This document shows positions 56,727 through 64,000 of a stretch of DNA of 64,000 nucleotides, piece by piece. Position 1 is the stretch's first letter; the number at the start of each line of letters is the position of its first letter. Below the pieces are notes generated by a model, which searched no databases, was not told the DNA's origin, and saw only the letters and a list, made by a program, of their open reading frames with translations. Source of the stretch: Moritella sp. PE36 (GTDB taxonomy: Bacteria > Pseudomonadota > Gammaproteobacteria > Enterobacterales > Moritellaceae); contig NZ_ABCQ01000002.1 in the NCBI RefSeq assembly GCF_000170855.1, positions 1 to 64,000 of the forward strand, given 5' to 3'. A program made the translations under genes and the position numbers.

Positions 56727-57782
56727 ATGGCAGCATCAAACATCGTATCGGAAAACACGGCACCAGCAACAATCACCGTTATTCTAGAAAAGTTATACGC
56801 AAACCAAGTACTGACGCTTGAAGAATCAGAAACCGTGTTTACGGCGGTGGTACGAGGTGAAATGGACCCTATCGTACTTTCGTCAGTGTTAACGGCATTA
56901 AAAATACGTGGTGAACAGCCAGACGAGATTGCAGGTGCCGCGCAAGCATTATTGGCCGCAGCTACACCTTTCCCGGCAATAGACGAACTGCATGCCGACT
57001 GCTGTGGTACCGGTGGCGATAACATGAATACCATTAACATCTCCACAACAGCTGCGTTTGTCGCGGCTGCTTGCGGATTGAAAATGACGAAACATGGTAA
57101 CCGCAGCGTATCCAGTAAATCAGGCTCGTCAGATTTATTGGAAGCGTTTGGCATTAATTTAACCCAAACCCCAGAACAAGCAAAAGCCTGCCTGGACGAA
57201 TTGGGAATTTGCTTTTTATTCGCACCGCAATACCACGCCGGTATTCGCCATGCGATGCCAGTGCGCCAAGCCCTCAAAACCCGCACCATCTTTAATGTGC
57301 TCGGCCCACTGCTAAATCCGACGCGTCCACAAGTACAGTTAATGGGTGTATATGATGAATGTTTAATTCGCCCAATCGCCGAAACCATGGATAAACTCGG
57401 TGTGCGCCGTGCGTTAGTCGTGCACGGCAGTGGTTTAGATGAAGTCGCCCTACACGGTGAAACCAAAGTTGCCGAATTAAATAATGGCATGATCACTGAG
57501 TACACTTTAAGCCCTGCCGATTTTGGTGTGCAGCGTTATGACGTGGCCGAACTACGTGGTGGTAATGCTGCAGAAAACAAAGTTATTATCGAACGTCTGT
57601 TATCAGGTCACGGCAGTGACGCACAAAAAGCCGCCGTTGCCATCAACGTATCGGCATTATTAGTGATAGCCAAGTTAGCCACCGACTTTAAACAGGGCAC
57701 AGAATTAGCCATGGCGGCAATTGATGATGGCCGTGCATTAGCCCTAATCCACCAGCTAGCAGCAAAAAGTCAGCAAGTTTAG
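56727..57782 (+). CDS. trpD: Anthranilate phosphoribosyltransferase TrpD
   Basis: 351 residues. Transfers phosphoribose to anthranilate. PRPP-binding loop CCGTGGDNMNTINISTTAAF, KHGNRSVSSKSGSSDLLEAF, and PVRQALKTRTIFNVLGPLLN with HGSGLDEVAL. AAGGAG ribosome site inside the end of trpG. A 43-bp gap with a GTCTTAAC-type duplication separates it from trpC. Confidence 0.96.
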   Translation: MAASNIVSENTAPATITVILEKLYANQVLTLEESETVFTAVVRGEMDPIVLSSVLTALKIRGEQPDEIAGAAQALLAAATPFPAIDELHADCCGTGGDNMNTINISTTAAFVAAACGLKMTKHGNRSVSSKSGSSDLLEAFGINLTQTPEQAKACLDELGICFLFAPQYHAGIRHAMPVRQALKTRTIFNVLGPLLNPTRPQVQLMGVYDECLIRPIAETMDKLGVRRALVVHGSGLDEVALHGETKVAELNNGMITEYTLSPADFGVQRYDVAELRGGNAAENKVIIERLLSGHGSDAQKAAVAINVSALLVIAKLATDFKQGTELAMAAIDDGRALALIHQLAAKSQQV

Positions 57783-57825
57783 TCTTGGTCTTAACCTTAG
57801 TCTTAACAACAGGAAGGAAGCATAA

Positions 57826-59214
57826 ATGTTAACGCAAGAGTTACAGCAAACCATTCTCGGGAATATTGTTGACGATAAAGTGACTTGGGTTGCCGCGCGC
57901 AAAATCAGCCAACCATTAGCGAGTTTCATTGCTGATTTAACACCGACAGATCGTGACTTTTATGCCGCGTTATCGGGTAAACCAACCAAGTTTATTCTGG
58001 AATGTAAAAAAGCATCCCCATCAAAAGGGCTCATTCGCCCAGAATTTGATTTAGAGTTAATTGCTGGCGTCTATAAAAACTATGCGGCTGCAGTTTCTGT
58101 ATTAACGGATGAGAAATACTTCCAAGGTGACTTTGACTACATCACTAAAGTACGTAATATCGTTACGCAACCGGTGATCTGCAAAGATTTTATCATTGAC
58201 GAATACCAAATTTACTTAGCCCGTTTATACCAAGCCGATGCAACGCTATTAATGTTATCTGTATTAGATGATGCAGAATATATCGCCTTAGCAAAAGTCG
58301 CTCACAGCTTAAACATGGGCGTGCTTACCGAAGTCAGTAATGAAGCAGAATTAGTGCGTGCGATTGCGCTAGATGCAAAAGTGATCGGCATTAATAACCG
58401 TGACCTACGCGACTTATCCATTGACTTAAACCGCACCAAAGAGATTGCCCCGAAGATCCCAAGTGATCGTATCATCATTTCAGAGTCGGGCATCTACAAT
58501 AACCAACAAGTCCGTGATTTAGCCAACTACGCAAATGGCTTCTTGGTTGGCAGTTCATTAATGTCGCAAGACAACGTTGATTTAGCTTGTCGCCGGTTAA
58601 TTTTAGGTGACAATAAAGTCTGTGGCCTTACCCGTCCAGAAGATGCAAAAGTAGTGTATGAACAAGGCGCTATTTATGGCGGACTTATCTTTGCACCAAA
58701 ATCACCACGTTGTGTTAACGTAGCAACAGCGCAACAGGTCATTGCAGCTGCACCACTAGCTTACGTGGGTGTATTTGTGAATGAACAAGCAACAGTCGTG
58801 GCCCAGCTGGCTAATCACTTAGGTTTAGCCGCGGTACAATTACACGGCAGCGAAGATGCAAGCTACATTGCGATATTAAAAACCTTACTCAATAACGACA
58901 TACAAATTTGGAAAGCGCACGGGGTTAGCGAACAAGCACCCGATTTAAGCCAAGCCAAGGTTGATCGTCATTTAGTTGATAGTAAGGTGGCGGGACAATC
59001 AGGTGGCACAGGACAGACATTTGATTGGTCGTTATTAACACCTGAAGATTGCAGTCAACTGATGCTGGCAGGCGGTTTAACACCTGACAACGTACAAGAC
59101 GCAGCGAAACTCGGTTGCTTAGGGCTAGATCTAAACTCAGGATTAGAATCAGCACCCGGTATTAAAGATACAGACAAAATTATCGCGGCATTTAGCGCGC
59201 TTAGACATTATTAA
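57826..59214 (+). CDS. trpC: Bifunctional indole-3-glycerol-phosphate synthase / PRA isomerase TrpC(F)
   Basis: 462 residues: IGPS domain ([64 protein letters not shown]) to about residue 255, then PRAI ([52 protein letters not shown]). Fused as in enterics and vibrios. Carries out isomerisation, then ring closure to indole-3-glycerol-P. Good AGGAAGG site. Confidence 0.97.
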   Translation: MLTQELQQTILGNIVDDKVTWVAARKISQPLASFIADLTPTDRDFYAALSGKPTKFILECKKASPSKGLIRPEFDLELIAGVYKNYAAAVSVLTDEKYFQGDFDYITKVRNIVTQPVICKDFIIDEYQIYLARLYQADATLLMLSVLDDAEYIALAKVAHSLNMGVLTEVSNEAELVRAIALDAKVIGINNRDLRDLSIDLNRTKEIAPKIPSDRIIISESGIYNNQQVRDLANYANGFLVGSSLMSQDNVDLACRRLILGDNKVCGLTRPEDAKVVYEQGAIYGGLIFAPKSPRCVNVATAQQVIAAAPLAYVGVFVNEQATVVAQLANHLGLAAVQLHGSEDASYIAILKTLLNNDIQIWKAHGVSEQAPDLSQAKVDRHLVDSKVAGQSGGTGQTFDWSLLTPEDCSQLMLAGGLTPDNVQDAAKLGCLGLDLNSGLESAPGIKDTDKIIAAFSALRHY

Positions 59215-59225
59215 AGGAACTTATC

Positions 59226-60416
59226 ATGGCAAAACTTAATGCCTTTTTTGGCGAATTTGGCGGCCAATACGTATCGCAAATCTTAATACCTGCATTAGAT
59301 GAATTAGAAGATGCATTTATCGATTCACAAAATGATCCGGCCTTCGAAGCAGAGTTTCAGAAACTGTTAAATGAATACGCGGGTCGTCCAACACCATTGA
59401 CGCTATGCCGTAACATTACTAAAGGTTCAAAAACTAAGATCTACCTAAAACGTGAAGATCTACTTCACGGTGGCGCGCATAAAACTAACCAAGTATTGGG
59501 TCAAGCATTACTGGCTAAACGCATGGGTAAAACCGAGGTCATCGCAGAAACAGGCGCAGGCCAACACGGTACTGCATCTGCGCTAGCCTGTGCGTTACTG
59601 GGTCTCAAATGTCGCATCTACATGGGTGTGAAAGACATGGAACGCCAAAAGCCCAACGTATTCCGCATGAAGTTAATGGGTGCCGAAGTCATTCCCGTTG
59701 ATTCTGGCGCAGGCACATTAAAAGATGCCTGTAACGAAGCATTACGCGACTGGTCTGCCAACTACGAAAATGCCCATTACCTATTGGGTACTGCTGCAGG
59801 TCCTCACCCATTCCCAACGATTGTGCGTGAATTCCAAAAAATGATCGGTGAAGAAGCCAAACAACAGATCTTAAAAGCAGAAGGTCGCTTACCTGATGCT
59901 GTGATTGCCTGTGTAGGCGGTGGTTCGAATGCCATTGGTATATTCAATGACTTCATCGAGGAAGAAGGTGTCAAACTGTACGGTGTTGAACCTGCAGGTA
60001 AAGGCATTGCGACTGGTCAGCATGGCGCGCCAATTGCCGAAGGTACTAACGGGATATTCTTTGGTATGCACTCATTATTGATGCAAGATAACTATGGTCA
60101 GATCCAAGAATCATATTCAGTATCAGCTGGTTTGGATTTCCCATCAGTCGGTCCACAACATGCGCATCTATATACCACTGGCCGTGCAGAATACCCGTCA
60201 GTAACCGATGATGAAGCATTAGCCGCATTCCAGTTATTATCATGTAAAGAAGGCATTATCCCTGCGTTAGAATCATCACATGCATTAGCGTATGCACTAC
60301 AGATGATGGAACAGGATATGGATAAAGAACAAATTTTAGTGGTGAACTTATCGGGTCGTGGTGATAAAGATATCTTTACCGTTGCTGATATTCTTGAAGG
60401 TAAAGGAGCATTATAA
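59226..60416 (+). CDS. trpB: Tryptophan synthase beta subunit TrpB
   Basis: 396 residues, as in E. coli (397). PLP lysine in [18 protein letters not shown], phosphate-binding loop [21 protein letters not shown] with the catalytic Glu, and the closing [10 protein letters not shown]. Joins indole and serine. Stop overlaps the trpA start by one base (TAATG). Confidence 0.97.
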   Translation: MAKLNAFFGEFGGQYVSQILIPALDELEDAFIDSQNDPAFEAEFQKLLNEYAGRPTPLTLCRNITKGSKTKIYLKREDLLHGGAHKTNQVLGQALLAKRMGKTEVIAETGAGQHGTASALACALLGLKCRIYMGVKDMERQKPNVFRMKLMGAEVIPVDSGAGTLKDACNEALRDWSANYENAHYLLGTAAGPHPFPTIVREFQKMIGEEAKQQILKAEGRLPDAVIACVGGGSNAIGIFNDFIEEEGVKLYGVEPAGKGIATGQHGAPIAEGTNGIFFGMHSLLMQDNYGQIQESYSVSAGLDFPSVGPQHAHLYTTGRAEYPSVTDDEALAAFQLLSCKEGIIPALESSHALAYALQMMEQDMDKEQILVVNLSGRGDKDIFTVADILEGKGAL

Positions 60417-61222
60417 TGGGACGTTATCAACAAACTTTTGCTGCACTCGCAGAAAAAAATGAAGGCGCTTTCGTTCCATTTGTAACGATTGGCGATCCAA
60501 ACCGCGAACAATCAATGGCGATCATCGAAACGCTAATTGCAGCAGGTGCTGACGCGTTAGAACTGGGTATTCCATTCTCGGATCCGGTGGCTGATGGCCC
60601 AACGATCCAAAAAGCCACATCACGTGCATTAAACGTGGGGATCAACCCAGATATCTGTTTTGAAATGCTCACCGAGATCCGCGCGAAATACCCGCAAATA
60701 CCCATTGGTTTATTACTGTATGCCAACCTGGTTTACGGTAACGGTACCGATAAGTTTATGGCTAAAGCCGCTGCGGCTGGCGTTGACTCATTATTGATTG
60801 CCGACGTACCAGTACAATACGGTCAGCAATTTAAAGAAGCTGGCGATAAAGTCGGTATCGAAAGTATCTACATCGCACCGCCAAATGCCGATGACGCGAC
60901 ACTGCAACTGGTAGCAGAGCAAGGGTCTGGTTACACTTACCTGCTTAGCCGCGCAGGTGTAACAGGTGCAGAAACCAAAGCAGGAATGCCTATTGGTCCG
61001 TTATTAGACAAGCTAAAATCATTTAATGCCGCGCCTTGTCTACTTGGTTTTGGTATTTCATCACCAGAGCAAGTGAAACAAGCTGTCGCAGCAGGTGCTG
61101 CAGGTGCAATTTCCGGTTCAGCCATTGTAAATATCATCGAGAAAAATCTAGGTGATAATGCACAAATGCTGCAAGAACTGGCTGAGTTTGTCACGCCAAT
61201 GAAAGCTGCGACAGTTAAATAG
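60416..61222 (+). CDS. trpA: Tryptophan synthase alpha subunit TrpA
   Basis: 268 residues, exactly the E. coli length. Catalytic Glu in [20 protein letters not shown] and Asp in [10 protein letters not shown]; phosphate site [10 protein letters not shown] and GAISGSAIV. Cleaves indole-3-glycerol-P and channels indole to TrpB. Translationally coupled to trpB; last gene of the operon. Confidence 0.97.
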   Translation: MGRYQQTFAALAEKNEGAFVPFVTIGDPNREQSMAIIETLIAAGADALELGIPFSDPVADGPTIQKATSRALNVGINPDICFEMLTEIRAKYPQIPIGLLLYANLVYGNGTDKFMAKAAAAGVDSLLIADVPVQYGQQFKEAGDKVGIESIYIAPPNADDATLQLVAEQGSGYTYLLSRAGVTGAETKAGMPIGPLLDKLKSFNAAPCLLGFGISSPEQVKQAVAAGAAGAISGSAIVNIIEKNLGDNAQMLQELAEFVTPMKAATVK

Positions 61223-61240
61223 TCGCACATAAACAAAATA

Positions 61241-61503
61241 TATACCTAAGTTACTTCAAGATGCTATATCAGAGACGAACAGGGATATCAGAACAAGGCG
61301 CAATATGTAGATAATGGTTATTCCATTTTCAAATATTGTAACGCGGTGCTGTTATTCCTGCTCGCCTCCCTTAGGGCAAGCCGAACGAAGGCATCTTCGG
61401 CGTTAGACGTCTTGATTGAGAATAACTAAATCATCGACTTAATGCCTTGAATATCCTCTCCGTTCGGTTTGCTGATTGTGCATCTTGAAATAGCTTGGGT
61501 ATA
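61241..61503. mobile_element. MITE-like element with 24-bp terminal inverted repeats
   Basis: The left end (61241-61264, TATACCTAAGTTACTTCAAG...) and the complement of the right end (61480-61503) agree at 21 of 24 bases. The interior is also loosely palindromic, so the 263-bp unit could fold into one long imperfect hairpin. Flanks show TA. No coding capacity. It sits between trpA and the operon's terminator. Similar repeats are scattered in genomes of Shewanella/Vibrio relatives, from memory only. Confidence 0.6.
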
Positions 61504-61517
61504 ACGCTTTACCAATT

Positions 61518-61590
61518 AAGCCCTTAGTGCCTATTATTATGACTATCGCAAACGATGGTGATGATAGAATGGTGCTAAGGGCTTTTTTAG
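61518..61590 (+). terminator. trp operon terminator
   Basis: AAGCCCTTAG (61518-61527) pairs with CTAAGGGCTT (61575-61584), extended by G-U pairs to about 14 bp, then TTTTTT. The loop holds a smaller ATCG/CGAT hairpin. Displaced nearly 300 bp from trpA by the MITE-like element. Confidence 0.75.
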
Positions 61591-61659
61591 CACTACAATT
61601 TATTTTTTAGTACTGTAGATCATTCATCGCATTGCCCCCTTAAGGAACAAGGAAGCGCT

Positions 61660-63534
61660 ATGACAGGTTATTTCATTCAAGCATTCATCTATCTGTTTGC
61701 AGCAGTTATCGCTGTACCTATCGCCAAGCGTCTGGGTTTAGGTTCTGTACTCGGTTATTTAATTGCCGGGGTTATTATCGGCCCTGTTATTGGCTTAGTC
61801 GGCAGTGAAACCGCCACCATCCAGCATTTTGCCGAGTTTGGTGTGGTGATGATGCTGTTTCTAGTGGGACTAGAATTAGAACCGCGCATGCTCTGGGATA
61901 TGCGCCATCGTCTGATAGGGTTAGGTGGATTACAAGTTGGTTTGACGACGGCTGCAATAATGGGCATCGGCCTTGCGCTTAATTTAGACTGGGGACTTGC
62001 GCTGACCATTGGCTTGGTATTCTCACTGTCATCTACCGCGATAGTATTGCAAACCTTTAACGAAAAAGGCCTGACAAAAACCGAAGGTGCGCGCTCTGCA
62101 TTCTCAGTATTACTGTTTCAAGATATCGCCGTGATCCCAATGCTGGCGTTAATTCCCTTATTAGCTATTCCAGAGTTAGTGGAGCAGGCACAAAATGCCG
62201 TACAAGCAGCCAGCGCGCAACATGAAGAGTTATCCTTAGTCGCCAATATTTCTGGCATTTATTACGCGCTGGTGATCATAGTGGCGATCACCGGTGTGAT
62301 TGTCGGTGGTCATTACCTCAGTCGACCATTATTTAACTTTGTGGCAAGCTCTAAAGTACCTGAGATCTTTACGGCCGCAGCATTAATGCTGATAATAGGT
62401 ATTGCCGCACTCATGAATTTAGTCGGGCTATCTCCTGCTCTGGGTGCATTCTTAGCCGGTGTGGTACTAGCAACCAGTGAGTTTAGACATCAGTTAGAAA
62501 CAACGATAGAACCATCTAAAGGGCTGTTACTCGGTTTATTCTTTATGACCGTGGGCGCGGGTATTAATTTTACTATCTTGTTTAACGACATCAGTACCAT
62601 TCTCGCGATCACCCTAACCTTAATGTTAGTCAAAAGTTTAGTGCTGTTTATTTTAACCTTAGTATTTAAGATCAAAGGCAGTGATCGCTGGTTATTAGCC
62701 CTCAGCTTGGCGCAGGCTGGTGAATTTGGCTTTGTATTAATCGGCTTTACTGTGAGCAACCATGTACTACCGGTTGACTTAGCACAGACCTTATCATTGT
62801 CTGTTGCCCTGTCTATGTTCTTAACGCCCGCGTTATTTATCTTTTATGACCGCGTGATACTGCCCCGCTATGTCGATAAAACTAATCAACAAGCAAGCGA
62901 TGATATTGATGAACAAGGTGATGTGATCGTAGCTGGTATCGGCCGTTTCGGCCAAATTGTCAATCGTCTGTTACTTGCTAATGGCGTGAAAACCGTGGTA
63001 CTGGATCATGACGTTAGTATGATCCAAAGAGTGCGCTCATTTAACATGAAAAGTTATTTTGGTGACGCAACCCAACTACGTTTACTTGAAACAGCAGGGA
63101 TCGCTAACGCCAGTTTATTCATCGTCGCCATTGATGATAAAGCCAGAGCCGTTGACCTGGTACGTTACATCAAGCAACATTACCCACAAGTCAAAATATT
63201 AGCCCGTGCCTATGACCGTGGCCATGGTTATTCCCTACGCCATGCAGGCGCTGATCATGTGGTCAGCGAAACCTATCATTCAGCCTTAATACTCGGCTCT
63301 CATGCCCTGACTAATTTAGGCTTTAGTGAACACCAAGCAAAAGAAGTAGAGCTCACCTTTAAAGAAATTGAAAAGCAAAGTAAAACAACCTTATACCAAA
63401 CCTGGTTGAATAATAGCGAAGACGATAAGTTTAATACCGCTTATCGTGACCTGTATTTACAACTTGAAGACAGCTTAGCAGACGTGATGAAAAATAAAGA
63501 TAAGTCTGAAAAACCACTACACTTCGATATTTAA
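61660..63534 (+). CDS. KefB/KefC-family monovalent cation:proton antiporter
   Basis: 624 residues, CPA2 family. About 12-13 membrane segments (GSVLGYLIAGVIIGPVIGLV; VVMMLFLVGLELEPRMLW; LGAFLAGVVLATSEFRHQLE) followed by a TrkA-N NAD-binding domain (VIVAGIGRFGQIVNRLLLAN, residues about 425-545). Layout matches the K+ efflux systems KefB and KefC, gated by glutathione adducts in E. coli. No KefF/KefG ancillary gene is adjacent, so I do not choose between them. AAGGAAG ribosome site. Confidence 0.9.
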   Translation: MTGYFIQAFIYLFAAVIAVPIAKRLGLGSVLGYLIAGVIIGPVIGLVGSETATIQHFAEFGVVMMLFLVGLELEPRMLWDMRHRLIGLGGLQVGLTTAAIMGIGLALNLDWGLALTIGLVFSLSSTAIVLQTFNEKGLTKTEGARSAFSVLLFQDIAVIPMLALIPLLAIPELVEQAQNAVQAASAQHEELSLVANISGIYYALVIIVAITGVIVGGHYLSRPLFNFVASSKVPEIFTAAALMLIIGIAALMNLVGLSPALGAFLAGVVLATSEFRHQLETTIEPSKGLLLGLFFMTVGAGINFTILFNDISTILAITLTLMLVKSLVLFILTLVFKIKGSDRWLLALSLAQAGEFGFVLIGFTVSNHVLPVDLAQTLSLSVALSMFLTPALFIFYDRVILPRYVDKTNQQASDDIDEQGDVIVAGIGRFGQIVNRLLLANGVKTVVLDHDVSMIQRVRSFNMKSYFGDATQLRLLETAGIANASLFIVAIDDKARAVDLVRYIKQHYPQVKILARAYDRGHGYSLRHAGADHVVSETYHSALILGSHALTNLGFSEHQAKEVELTFKEIEKQSKTTLYQTWLNNSEDDKFNTAYRDLYLQLEDSLADVMKNKDKSEKPLHFDI

Positions 63535-63586
63535 TAATACAGCGACATTTAGTAATAACACTACATAAAAAGGCTGAATAAATAGT

Positions 63587-64000
63587 ATGACTCCAGCAGT
63601 AAAATTAGCTAAAAAAGCAAAAGTAGCCCACAAAACCCATGAATATAAACATGATTCGAGTGCTGGATCTTATGGTTTAGAAGCGGCGGAAAAAATGGCC
63701 GTCGCCGCCGAACGCATATTCAAAACACTGGTAGTCGATGTTGGAGATAAGAAGCTTGTCGTTGCTGTAGTGCCAGTTACCGCAATGTTGAATTTAAAAG
63801 CCATTGCCAAAGTAGCAAAAGCCAAAAAAGCAGTAATGGCGGATAAGAATGATGTGATGCGCTCGACGGGTTACGTACTTGGTGGGGTGAGTCCGTTGGG
63901 ACAAAAGAAACGCTTACTCACTATCATTGATAGTTCAGCACAAACACATGAAACAATCTATGTCAGCGCGGGTCGTCGCGGCTTAGAGATCGAACTAAGC
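63587..64000 (+). CDS. ybaK: Cys-tRNA(Pro) deacylase YbaK (partial)
   Basis: Open frame from the ATG at 63587 to the window edge, 138 codons of an expected 159 or so. YbaK/EbsC fold: KLAKKAKVAHKTHEYKHD, AAERIFKTLVVDVGDKKLVV, VMADKNDVMRSTGYVLGGVS and PLGQKKRLLTIIDSSA, which include the conserved Lys and the GGxSPxG loop. Removes cysteine mischarged on tRNA-Pro. Follows the antiporter by 52 bp. Confidence 0.92.
   Translation, partial: MTPAVKLAKKAKVAHKTHEYKHDSSAGSYGLEAAEKMAVAAERIFKTLVVDVGDKKLVVAVVPVTAMLNLKAIAKVAKAKKAVMADKNDVMRSTGYVLGGVSPLGQKKRLLTIIDSSAQTHETIYVSAGRRGLEIELS

Overview
The window is a gene-dense stretch of a gammaproteobacterial chromosome. Gene content and order (trp operon with fused trpCF and separate trpG, divergent nagE/nagBAC, sutR-ydcO, ybbA/tesA, rnm-yciO-scpA-scpB-rluB, NhaD, a D-lactate dehydrogenase of the type known from Shewanella, two GGDEF-EAL proteins) point to a marine member of the Alteromonadales/Vibrionales branch. 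A Moritella- or Psychromonas-like organism fits best, but the genus is not proven. I see no rRNA, tRNA, CRISPR array, transposase or integrase.

Layout. 1-2925: two LysR regulators and NudC on the minus strand. 3090-6750: a large FAD/Fe-S D-lactate dehydrogenase, then a small exported ankyrin protein lying between two copies of the dehydrogenase's C-terminal coding tail. 6751-11596: a CoA-transferase, an AraC-type regulator and a 2-enoate/2,4-dienoyl-CoA reductase-like flavoenzyme. This block has a 29-bp direct repeat at each edge that corresponds to the 3' end of the next gene (a GNAT acetyltransferase), so it looks inserted. 11693-18047: acetyltransferases (GNAT, CatB-like, RimL-like), SutR/YdcO, an aerotaxis-type chemoreceptor and an outer-membrane protein. 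18192-25908: a RecQ-like helicase, Tpx, and the N-acetylglucosamine regulon (nagE against nagBAC) with NagC- and CRP-like sites. 26043-35665: YciH, lipoproteins, FMN riboswitch-ribB, a GGDEF-EAL protein, the YbbAP transporter and TesA.

35834-49855: DNA polymerase II with a LexA-like site, an AT-rich TonB-dependent haem/iron receptor with a Fur-like site, an MFS transporter with an unusual 330-residue helical-repeat tail, an NhaD antiporter gene broken by a one-base frameshift, a YbdG-type MscS channel, a Cache-GGDEF-EAL protein with an in-frame (ACA)12 microsatellite, and a lipoprotein with an internal duplication. 50069-61222: rluB-scpBA-yciO-rnm on the minus strand and, divergently, the complete trp operon with a leader peptide (three Trp codons), attenuator and putative TrpR operator. 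61223-64000: a MITE-like inverted-repeat element, the trp operon terminator, a KefB/KefC-type antiporter and a partial ybaK.

Cooperating genes: NagE imports and phosphorylates GlcNAc, NagA deacetylates it, NagB converts it to fructose-6-P, and NagC represses. TrpE to TrpA make tryptophan from chorismate. ScpA and ScpB are the SMC partners for chromosome condensation. YbbA and YbbP form one ABC transporter. The points most worth checking are the two apparent insertions marked by duplicated gene 3' ends near 5.9-6.7 kb and 6.7-11.7 kb, the repeat tail on the MFS protein, and the coding microsatellite in the second GGDEF-EAL gene.
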